This document shows positions 1 through 6,093 of a stretch of 7,156 nucleotides of DNA, piece by piece. The stretch is from Spirosoma sp. Lineage in GTDB: Bacteria > Bacteroidota > Bacteroidia > Cytophagales > Spirosomataceae. The notes beneath the pieces are model-generated. The model was not told the DNA's origin. It saw only the letters and a program-made list of their open reading frames with translations, and ran no database searches. The stretch is from contig JAQBNX010000828.1 of NCBI GenBank assembly GCA_028288385.1, positions 1-7,156 on the forward strand, in the 5' to 3' direction. How positions within the stretch are numbered: the stretch's first letter is position 1; each line of letters starts with the position of its first letter. Made by a program: the position numbers and the translations under genes.

Positions 1-2114
1 TGAGCCCGGCAACGGGCAATGATGGTGCAACTATGGCGTCGGCTGATGCGGGGTCAAATGCTAACGAGGATCAACGTCTGCGCATCCTGGCGGCAGCTCA
101 GTTGTTCCGCACCACGGGAACAACTAAGTATAAGACTTTCTTTGAGAGCAACTATAACAATACGGGTGCGACGAACGAAAACAATTTTCACCCGCTGTCG
201 AGTGGATACATGGATGCATCTTCATGCTGGGAGTTGAACCAGGCCTATATTATCTACTGGGGAGCAGCCGGTGCGGATGCAGGCATTGTGTCGCAGTTAA
301 AGAACACGCTGAAAAATACAATGGATTGGTTTCATGAGCCTAAATACATTCAAAAAGACGATCCTTACCTGGCCTATATGTTTACGGGACATTACACCTG
401 GGGATCTAATGAACTGAAAGCCCGCTGGGGACAACTGGCCGTATTAGCCCTGGAGAATAATGTTAATTCGGCCAAAAACAACTTGTATCGGGAAATCGCT
501 GAAGAGTATCTGCACTATTTCCACGGCCGCAACCCCCTATCATGGGTGTACTTAAGCAATATGGGTACGCGCGGGGCCAACGTTGGTGGTGATAAAAATG
601 TAGAAGAGTTCTTTCATTCCTGGTTCCGCGACGGTTCTTCCAGATATGATGGTCCCAACTCACAGTTTGGCGCTGCGCCCGGCTATGTCGTGGGAGGACC
701 CAACTATTCATATAGCGGCACCACAGCTCCACCAAAAGGTAACCCGCCAATGAAATCGTTTGCTGCCTGGAACACTGACTACCCAGACCCCTCGTGGGAA
801 GTAACCGAGCCGGCAATTTATTACCAGGGAGCCTATGTTTTCCTGTCTTCCTACTTTGTCGGAATGCCCACTATCGTCCAGCCTCAGCCAACAGTGTCGG
901 CTTCTAATAATGGCAGTTGTGCTGGCCAATCGCTGAACCTAACCGCATCTTCGACCAATTTTTCCGGCACTGTATCGTATTCATGGAGCGGTCCTAATGG
1001 ATTTTCATCTACGCAACAAAACCCCATAATTGCCAACGTAACGTCGGCTCAAGCCGGCACCTATACGGTAACAGCGACAAGCAACGGTAGTACTGCTACA
1101 GCAAGCACAAGTGTAACAATCAATCCGCTGCCTACGGCTTCGGCATCGAGCAATGGTCCAATATCTGCCGGTCAAACACTGAATCTTATGGCAGTTGGAG
1201 CCGGTACTGGAGCCAGTTATAGTTGGAGTGGCCCAAATAGTTTCAACTCCACCAGCCAAAACCCTTCCGTAGCCAACGCAGGTACTGCTAATTCAGGAAC
1301 ATATACGTTGACGGTGGGACTAAGCGGATGCTCCAGTACGACCACCACCAACGTAACGGTAAACGCGGTAGCGGCCAGCACAAACATTATATACGATGAT
1401 GCGCTTAAAACCGGCTGGGCGGATTATTCCTGGGGAACTACCCGAAATTTAAATGATAATTCGCCTGTACAGAGCGGATCAAATTCTATTTCTGTTACCT
1501 ATACCGAAGCATATGGCGGTTTATACTTGAACCAAAATTCACCATTGAGTCTGGCTGGTTATTCTCATCTAAAGTTTTGGGTGAATGGTGGTAAAACAGG
1601 CGGCCAGAAAATTTTTATCAAAATTAATGGCAATGAATCCAACTTCTATACACTAACAATACCATCCAAAAACTGGACCTTAGTTACAATTCCATTAACT
1701 ACATTTGGTAATCCCACAACGTTAACGAAGCTATATTTCCAGGAAGCGTTGGGCTCTACCCAACAACCAGAATACAATATTGACCAGATTTATCTGGCAA
1801 ACTCTGCAAATGCCCGGGAAGGTGTTGACATGGCATTAACTCCTACGGTTGAATTAGAGCCAGAAGTAAGAATTTACCCAAATCCCGTGGAGGCACATTC
1901 TGGAACGGTTTCGCTACAATTTATTGGGTTTGAACAAAACGAGGAAGTATACCTGACGCTTAATGATTTACAGGGACGTTTAATGCACCAGACTCAGGAA
2001 AAGCTAACTGTCCCCGAAAAACAATTGTCGTTGGATCAGTTAATGCCAGGCTATTATTTTGTTCAGATACATACGAAAAATAAGCATCTGTCTCAAAAGA
2101 TTTTAGTGAAATAA
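1..2114 (+). CDS. Secreted modular GH9 glycoside hydrolase (endoglucanase-like) with T9SS sorting domain, 5'-truncated
   Basis: The frame is open at the left edge (first full codon at position 3), so signal peptide, catalytic Asp pair and true start lie outside; the ATG at 33 is internal. 703 residues are visible, numbered from position 3. Residues 1-287 are the C-terminal part of a GH9 (alpha/alpha)6 barrel: HGRNP at 174-178 carries the conserved His, a PGYVVGGPN motif follows, and WEVTEPAIYYQ begins at 265, with E269 as the probable catalytic acid by family alignment. GH9 enzymes are inverting hydrolases of beta-1,4-glucan and related beta-glucans. Next come two Ig/PKD-like domains (296-374, 377-454), a carbohydrate-binding-like beta-sandwich (461-600), and a C-terminal type A sorting domain (621-703) with YPNP. 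Product: probably exported by T9SS to the cell surface or medium. Convergent with the polysaccharide operon, so separately transcribed. GH9 identity is strong; cellulose as substrate is inference. Confidence 0.93.
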   Translation, partial: SPATGNDGATMASADAGSNANEDQRLRILAAAQLFRTTGTTKYKTFFESNYNNTGATNENNFHPLSSGYMDASSCWELNQAYIIYWGAAGADAGIVSQLKNTLKNTMDWFHEPKYIQKDDPYLAYMFTGHYTWGSNELKARWGQLAVLALENNVNSAKNNLYREIAEEYLHYFHGRNPLSWVYLSNMGTRGANVGGDKNVEEFFHSWFRDGSSRYDGPNSQFGAAPGYVVGGPNYSYSGTTAPPKGNPPMKSFAAWNTDYPDPSWEVTEPAIYYQGAYVFLSSYFVGMPTIVQPQPTVSASNNGSCAGQSLNLTASSTNFSGTVSYSWSGPNGFSSTQQNPIIANVTSAQAGTYTVTATSNGSTATASTSVTINPLPTASASSNGPISAGQTLNLMAVGAGTGASYSWSGPNSFNSTSQNPSVANAGTANSGTYTLTVGLSGCSSTTTTNVTVNAVAASTNIIYDDALKTGWADYSWGTTRNLNDNSPVQSGSNSISVTYTEAYGGLYLNQNSPLSLAGYSHLKFWVNGGKTGGQKIFIKINGNESNFYTLTIPSKNWTLVTIPLTTFGNPTTLTKLYFQEALGSTQQPEYNIDQIYLANSANAREGVDMALTPTVELEPEVRIYPNPVEAHSGTVSLQFIGFEQNEEVYLTLNDLQGRLMHQTQEKLTVPEKQLSLDQLMPGYYFVQIHTKNKHLSQKILVK
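888..1364 (+). repeat. Two tandem Ig/PKD-like domain repeats inside the GH9 protein
   Basis: Copy 1 spans about 888-1124 and copy 2 about 1131-1364. Each starts with a P-T-x-S-A-S-x-N-G block and an AGQ-L-N-L strand. Each then has the near-identical core SYSWSGPN, an S-T-x-Q-N-P turn, and a GTYT(V/L)T strand. This is the Bacteroidota surface-protein Ig/PKD-like pattern, usually a spacer or stalk between catalytic and binding modules. Each copy keeps only one cysteine: copy 1 at its N-terminal side (codon 918-920), copy 2 at its C-terminal side (codon 1329-1331). Confidence 0.8.
1383..1802 (+). other. Carbohydrate-binding-like beta-sandwich module of the GH9 protein (family not assigned)
   Basis: This stretch encodes about 140 residues starting with N-I-I-Y-D-D-A-L, followed by a W-x-D-Y-S-W-G motif. 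Strands rich in aromatic and hydrophobic residues follow, including GGLYL, LKFWVNGG and KIFIKING, and it ends in YNIDQIYLAN. The closing I-D-Q-I-Y strand and the LKFWV strand are typical of galactose-binding-like or CBM jelly rolls, and I recall similar N-terminal motifs in modules attached to bacterial glycanases. I cannot name the CBM family from sequence alone. Its position after the Ig-like spacer fits a substrate- or cell-wall-binding role. Confidence 0.6.
1863..2111 (+). other. T9SS type A C-terminal sorting domain
   Basis: About 83 residues form the end of the GH9 protein. They show the hallmarks of Bacteroidota type A sorting domains: an entry strand ending in IYPNPV, a mid-domain strand with LNDLQGR, a late L-x-P-G-Y-Y-F-V-Q-I strand, and a lysine-rich tail ending KILVK. 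In this family the domain is recognised by the type IX secretion machinery in the outer membrane and is removed or attached during export. It therefore places the enzyme outside the cell. Confidence 0.9.
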
Positions 2115-2347
2115 CCGGTCGTATTTTTATTGGATGCATCTGTATAGAAAAATCAATTGGTAGGCCAACCCGCTGCATTATGCAGTTACAAAGGCTTTGA
2201 AAACAGCTGAGATGACTTTATGAGCCAAACGTCTGATTCTTGTCATTCAATTAAACTGTTCTCGCTCAATATATGGATATCACAATAGCGGCCTGAAACA
2301 AGAAGGGTTATTATATTCTTAAGACGAACAGACTACAGTTGGGTCAC
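2115..2347. other. Convergent intergenic region with no recognisable gene
   Basis: This 233-nt stretch separates the GH9 stop codon from the terminator hairpin. I see no ORF with family resemblance, no tRNA and no convincing promoter. It holds only a short interrupted palindrome (CTGCAT-T-ATGCAG at 2173-2185), too tightly spaced to make a good hairpin. It is probably the 3' untranslated region of the GH9 transcript. Confidence 0.6.
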
Positions 2348-2423
2348 AAAAAATAACAAATAATCTGTAATATTTTTAAACGACACGTGCTTTAAAATAC
2401 CACAGATTATTTGTTATTTTTTT
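2348..2423. terminator. Long AT-rich hairpin, probable bidirectional terminator
   Basis: The left arm 2348-2368 and right arm 2402-2422 are perfect reverse complements over 21 bp, with only 3 G-C pairs. Two mismatches follow inward. Then 9 further pairs (2371-2380 with 2391-2399, one bulged T at 2377) close a 10-nt loop at 2381-2390. The right arm ends in a run of T (2417-2423) for rightward transcripts, and the left-arm A run (2348-2353) gives six U for leftward transcripts. That symmetry, between converging genes, fits a bidirectional intrinsic terminator. The right arm includes the last coding codons and the TAA stop (2407-2409) of the GT26 gene, so translating ribosomes could compete with folding. 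Confidence 0.75.
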
Positions 2424-3153
2424 GATTATAAATAATGGGAACAAAGCGGGCGCTGTCAATAAAATATCGCTTAAATAATCGTCTTGGCTCATTCGAAACC
2501 CGCCAAAACCATTCCATACCCATCTGCCTGAATAGCTTTGGTGCCCGTTTTACCGTTCCGGCCACAAAATCAAATGAAGCACCAATGCCAAGAGCCACAT
2601 TGACGTCTAATTGACCAATATTCTTATACATCCATTTTTCCTGTTTAGGTGCTCCAACACCTACAAACAGAATATTGGGTTTCACAGCATTTATCATTTC
2701 AATTATCCGTAGGTTCTCATCCTGGTTTTTTTCAAATCCAAAGGGCGGGCTATATACACCCACCACCTTAATTTGTGGATATTGCTTCTTTAATTCATCA
2801 GCGGCTTTTTGTGCAACCCCTTCCAAACCACCCAAGAAGAATAATGTATGTCCTCTTTCGGCAGCATGTTGACAGAGTACCTGAAACAGATCAGAACCTG
2901 TCACCAGTTCTTTTAATGGAGTGCCCAAAAATCGGGACGCCCAGACCACCGGGTTGCCATCGGCCAGAACAAGAGCGGCATTTTCATAACAATACACAAA
3001 CTCCGGGTCCTCTTCCAGCTTAACAATGTGGTCGAGATTAGGTGTAACTACGTAGCCCTTTTCGTGATTTGCAATCACTTTATCAACGTAGTCCACTGCT
3101 TCCCGCTGTGTAACATTACTGACATAGGCTTTACCAACTTTTACTTTTTCCAA
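2407..3153 (-). CDS. WecG/TagA/CpsF-family (GT26) glycosyltransferase
   Basis: The 248-residue protein matches the GT26 family along its whole length. Family members add a sugar (ManNAc, ManNAcA, Glc and others) from a UDP donor to a lipid-pyrophosphate-linked sugar at the cytoplasmic membrane face. Visible motifs: TPNLDH at 37-42; ADGNPVVWASR at 64-74, with D65 matching the aspartate proposed as catalytic base in TagA; GVGAPKQEKW at 164-173; GIGASFDFVAGTVKRAP at 188-204; and a basic, aromatic tail (MEWFWR, EPRRLFKRYF) of the sort that helps membrane binding. The start is TTG at 3153. An in-frame TGA lies 7 codons upstream, with no ATG or GTG between, and the protein begins where the family normally begins. 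Last gene of the operon, 30 nt after the GT4 gene; its stop lies inside the terminator stem. The exact sugar cannot be told. Confidence 0.92.
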   Translation of the reverse strand: MEKVKVGKAYVSNVTQREAVDYVDKVIANHEKGYVVTPNLDHIVKLEEDPEFVYCYENAALVLADGNPVVWASRFLGTPLKELVTGSDLFQVLCQHAAERGHTLFFLGGLEGVAQKAADELKKQYPQIKVVGVYSPPFGFEKNQDENLRIIEMINAVKPNILFVGVGAPKQEKWMYKNIGQLDVNVALGIGASFDFVAGTVKRAPKLFRQMGMEWFWRVSNEPRRLFKRYFIDSARFVPIIYNQKNNK

Positions 3154-3183
3154 GGCTGTTGTGGTTTGAAGTCAAGGATGGTA

Positions 3184-4254
3184 TTATTGGGTAATCTCTG
3201 CATAAATAGCCGCTAACCGGTTGTTTATTTTTTCCAGATTATAATCTGAATCTATTTTACTGATATTGTTACGTGACATCTGCTCCATCTCAACCGCATG
3301 GGTATGTACATAGGCTATGTGCTGTTGCAGACTCTTTACATCTCCGGGTGTAATTAAAAAGCCATTTTCACCTTCTTTAACCAGATCAGGAATACCACCG
3401 ACCCGACTGCTGATAATGATTTTTCCGGCGGCCATTGCTTCCAGTATCGCCATGGGCAATCCTTCGTTATAAGAAGGCAGCAGGATTGTGTCCACCTCCC
3501 TAAACCATTTTAACTTATCCTGCCCGCTGATCCACCCGAGTATTTTCACCTGATGGTCCAGTTTCTTCTTGCCGATAATCTCTTTTACCTGATCAATTTC
3601 TCCATCTCCCGCCAGATAAAAAATCAGCTCTTTCTCCTGCTGCTGATTCACCAGAATATCAATAGCATCCAGTAGATCATACACCCCCTTTCGCTGACCG
3701 AGCCGACCTAAGAACAGAAACCGGGCAAGATTAGCCGGCACGGTTTGGTAGGATTTGAAAACGTCCGTATATACCCCATTGTGAAGAATTTCGGTATTAC
3801 CCGCATAAATGTGCTTATCGAAAAAGGCTTTCCAAAAGCCAGACAAGACCAGCACTTTCTGGCATGCTTTAAACGTATTGGAGATATATTTTTGGAGTAG
3901 CGCAGGAGAGTCATGATAAAAGGTATCAAAATCAGCCCCGTGCACGTGCATAACCACCGCTTTGCCCCTCAGCCGGCCAGCCCACACCATCAAGCTTTTG
4001 CGATAAAAGCTGGCGCCCGAGGCCACGTGAATATGAATTATATCGAAACCCGTACCAAAAAGCACAGAAAAAAAGGCTTTGAAGGTAATCATAATCTTCT
4101 CCAGGGCGCTACCCTCTGCATGTGACACAATATGCCTGAACTGAACAGTTGGATTTCTTCTGTTCTCCAGCATATCATTGATCACCGTCGCCATCCCACC
4201 TTTAGTTCGAGTTATACTGGGGCCAACGATCAAAACTCTTAATACAGGCATCAT
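3184..4254 (-). CDS. GT4-family glycosyltransferase (GT-B fold, retaining)
   Basis: The 356-residue protein has the two Rossmann halves of a GT-B enzyme. The N-terminal half carries KGGMATV (18-24, acceptor-side glycine loop), D-I-I-H-I-H (71-76) and VHGADFD (104-110). The C-terminal half has LHNGVYTDVF (157-166), FLGRLGQRKG (181-190), LAGDGE (214-219) and the donor-site EX7E motif with E264 and E272 inside PSYNEGLPMAILEAMA. The gene is therefore intact and probably active. GT4 members transfer sugars from nucleotide donors with retention, here most likely extending the lipid-linked repeat unit at the cytoplasmic face. Two adjacent ATGs (4254, 4251) are possible starts; neither has a Shine-Dalgarno. 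It lies 32 nt after the preceding GT gene and 30 nt before the GT26 gene. Donor and linkage are unknown. Confidence 0.92.
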   Translation of the reverse strand: MMPVLRVLIVGPSITRTKGGMATVINDMLENRRNPTVQFRHIVSHAEGSALEKIMITFKAFFSVLFGTGFDIIHIHVASGASFYRKSLMVWAGRLRGKAVVMHVHGADFDTFYHDSPALLQKYISNTFKACQKVLVLSGFWKAFFDKHIYAGNTEILHNGVYTDVFKSYQTVPANLARFLFLGRLGQRKGVYDLLDAIDILVNQQQEKELIFYLAGDGEIDQVKEIIGKKKLDHQVKILGWISGQDKLKWFREVDTILLPSYNEGLPMAILEAMAAGKIIISSRVGGIPDLVKEGENGFLITPGDVKSLQQHIAYVHTHAVEMEQMSRNNISKIDSDYNLEKINNRLAAIYAEITQ

Positions 4255-4286
4255 TGAAAATTCTTATAACTAGCTAATAAAGATGA

Positions 4287-5459
4287 CTAAAGCGCATAAG
4301 CATTCATAAACTCTTCAGTGTTTTCAGTGGCCCAGGAACTGGTTTTGTCTTTTTTACTAAGGTTCATTTCCATTTCTTTATAGAAGCCATTCTGGAGCGC
4401 TGCTACCATTTTCTCCGCTAATTTAACCGGGTCATTTACCGGCACTAACATACCCGTTACGTTATCCTGGATATATTCTGGAAAAGCGCCTACATCCGAA
4501 GCAATAACGGGAGTATCCAGGGCATACGCAGTCATTAGTACACCGCTTTGCGTCGCATCTTTATATGGACACACAATAAACTTAGCCTGACTAACCAGCG
4601 TCACTAATTCTTTATTGGTAATGTATCTGTTAAGGACCGTAATACTTTCTTTATTTTGCCGGATAACCTCAGCATCTGGCTCATATCCATCGAAGCTTTT
4701 ACCGGCAATCACCAGGTTTTCATTTGGAAACTGTTTTAAAACATAAGGAAAAGCCTCCAACAAAACGTCAATCCCTTTATAAGGAGAAAGACGCCCAAAA
4801 AAAAGTATGTGTTTTCGTTCCTTATCCTGCCCGTTTAAATAATTTCGATAGTAGCTATATGAATTAAGCCGCAGCTCATACCTAGCGCTTTTCAACTGTG
4901 GGTTATACTTATCAAATTGCTGCCTGGCAAACCGTGAGTAAAGCAGATACCCTTTTAAAATAGGGTACCGAAAGAATGAAAACCGGGTAAGATTTATTTT
5001 CCAGCTTGTTTCTCCACTATGCGGGAGTGGGTCATGTACAGCTACCAGCATTTTTTTCACCAGCAGAATAGAAGGCAGCAGACCAACAGATCTGATCTGG
5101 AGGGCTTCCAGATGATAGATGTCGGGTTGTATATTTTTTACATATTGAAAAACTTTCATTGACGTATTAAATGATGTACTCATGCTCTTGCGGGCATGCA
5201 CAACGAAATTAATACTGGCAACACCCGATATGTATGGGTGCAGATGCTGGTAATCTTTCTCGGTTAGAAGTTGGGGAAGACTAACAAAAACTTCATCCGT
5301 AGGCAGAGTATTTATATCAATTATGTTCTCATTCTTAGAACCGGGTGTCAGTTCAATCAGAACATGAAGTTCAACCAGACTTTTCAGCACGTTGATAACT
5401 TCAACCGACACATCCATGAACGCGGTGGAGGTATAATATAAAACTTTCATATGGGTCAT
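4287..5459 (-). CDS. GT4-like glycosyltransferase lacking the canonical EX7E glutamates
   Basis: The 390-residue protein has a GT-B layout. The N-terminal half begins KVLYYTSTAF and contains D-I-Y-H-L-E (113-118) and HDPLPHSGE (142-150). The C-terminal half has FFGRLSPYKGIDVLLEAF (220-237), the nucleotide-binding-type start of GT4 domains, then CPYKDATQSGVLMTAYAL (297-314) and PVIASDVGAFPEYI (317-330). In the usual E-x7-E position this protein has Q304 and Y312. I believe a DATQSG-type subgroup of GT4 shares this, so it need not be inactive. Its ATG at 5459 overlaps the upstream stop (TAATG), suggesting translational coupling; a second ATG at 5450, just before KVLYY, is a plausible alternative start. 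Expected role is adding a sugar to the lipid-linked polysaccharide unit; donor and acceptor cannot be inferred. Confidence 0.88.
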   Translation of the reverse strand: MTHMKVLYYTSTAFMDVSVEVINVLKSLVELHVLIELTPGSKNENIIDINTLPTDEVFVSLPQLLTEKDYQHLHPYISGVASINFVVHARKSMSTSFNTSMKVFQYVKNIQPDIYHLEALQIRSVGLLPSILLVKKMLVAVHDPLPHSGETSWKINLTRFSFFRYPILKGYLLYSRFARQQFDKYNPQLKSARYELRLNSYSYYRNYLNGQDKERKHILFFGRLSPYKGIDVLLEAFPYVLKQFPNENLVIAGKSFDGYEPDAEVIRQNKESITVLNRYITNKELVTLVSQAKFIVCPYKDATQSGVLMTAYALDTPVIASDVGAFPEYIQDNVTGMLVPVNDPVKLAEKMVAALQNGFYKEMEMNLSKKDKTSSWATENTEEFMNAYAL

Positions 5460-5461
5460 TA
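5457..5461 (-). promoter_or_regulatory. TAATG stop-start overlap (translational coupling site)
   Basis: On the minus strand the acetyltransferase stop TAA (5461-5459) shares its last A with the ATG of the next glycosyltransferase (5459-5457). Such 1-nt overlaps usually mean that a terminating ribosome re-initiates on the next gene, which keeps the two products in step. It also supports the upstream ATG over the ATG at 5450. Confidence 0.6.
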
Positions 5462-6049
5462 TAGCAGTTCTTTTACTCTTTCACCGTTGCGCCGAACAAT
5501 ATAAACCGGATATATTCCAACAACGGTGCAGTTATCGGGTACATCCTTAACAATGACAGCATTGGCCCCAATAACACAATTATTACCAACGACTACTTTA
5601 CCAATTATTTTTGCGCCGGCCCCAACCCGAACATTGTCGAGAATGATTGGTCTCCCTTTCTGCTCCCAGCCAATTGTTACTTGCTGGTTAATCCAGCAAT
5701 TTATTCCAATTGATTTGGCTCCTATACGGGTGCTGTGCCCATGCTGAATGTACAAACCTTCGCCCACCTCTTCCGCATTGATAACCAGCGATGGCACTTG
5801 CCAGCACCATAGATTCAGTATGTATTTAGTATGTCCAATCCTATAGTAAAATAGATTTCTATATTCCGGAAAGTGACTGAGTAGGTAAATTAATCCAAAG
5901 GATGTCGAATAGTTTTTGTGATGGACACTAAGCCAGTGCCTTATGTCTGCTTCAATCACCGGTCTGTTTTTATGAACAAGAAACAGCAGGAGGTGAGGCA
6001 GACAAAAGGTGAAACCATAAAAAAACTTAAATGCTTTTATGAGCTTCAT
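5459..6049 (-). CDS. Left-handed beta-helix acetyltransferase, CysE/WcaB-like, probable polysaccharide O-acetyltransferase
   Basis: The protein has 196 residues from the ATG at 6049; a GTG directly before it (6052) would add one. A short N-terminal part has a hydrophobic stretch at about 10-25 (FYGFTFCLPHLLLFLV), which may contact the membrane. It is followed by helices with an R-N-L-F-Y-Y-R-I-G segment typical of serine acetyltransferase-related sugar acetyltransferases. From about residue 95 to 185, hexapeptide repeats form the left-handed beta-helix: IQHGHSTRIGAKSIG (101-115) with the likely catalytic His at 103, then VGAGAKIIG, VVGNNCVIGANAV and VKDVP. The family uses acetyl-CoA as donor. 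Residues aligned with the CysE serine-binding dyad Asp appear to be lost, and it sits between a flippase and glycosyltransferases, so a sugar hydroxyl is the more likely acceptor. It begins 44 nt after the flippase and its stop overlaps the next start. Confidence 0.88.
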   Translation of the reverse strand: MKLIKAFKFFYGFTFCLPHLLLFLVHKNRPVIEADIRHWLSVHHKNYSTSFGLIYLLSHFPEYRNLFYYRIGHTKYILNLWCWQVPSLVINAEEVGEGLYIQHGHSTRIGAKSIGINCWINQQVTIGWEQKGRPIILDNVRVGAGAKIIGKVVVGNNCVIGANAVIVKDVPDNCTVVGIYPVYIVRRNGERVKELL

Positions 6050-6093
6050 CACAGTCAGAACGTAATGTACTTAAAACATTAACAGCAAATGCT

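Noticed and set aside
33..35. ATG at 33 as the start of the GH9 gene
   Set aside because: The frame is open to the left edge, and the codons from 3 to 32 continue the GH9 sequence (S-P-A-T-G-N-D-G-A-T). The catalytic Asp region must lie upstream, so this Met is internal.
463..816. 117-residue open frame on the minus strand opposite the GH9 catalytic domain
   Set aside because: The plus-strand frame has clear GH9 motifs here. The opposite translation is rich in Arg, Trp and Cys with no recognisable domain.
1960..2178. 72-residue minus-strand frame overlapping the end of the GH9 gene
   Set aside because: It mostly lies antisense to the T9SS sorting domain, has no domain signature and no visible promoter.
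2173..2185. CTGCAT-T-ATGCAG interrupted palindrome in the intergenic region
   Set aside because: The 1-nt spacer cannot form a normal hairpin loop, and a single 6-bp palindrome is expected by chance. There is no second copy to suggest an operator.
2675..3023. Two overlapping plus-strand open frames opposite the GT26 gene
   Set aside because: The minus strand encodes the conserved GT26 motifs over the same bases. The plus-strand peptides are low-complexity shadows with no family resemblance.
6063..6081. Short hairpin (TAATGT / ACATTA, 7-nt loop) between the flippase and acetyltransferase genes
   Set aside because: It is a 6-bp stem that is nearly all A-T, with no T tract on the transcribed side. 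It is too weak to call a terminator or attenuator.
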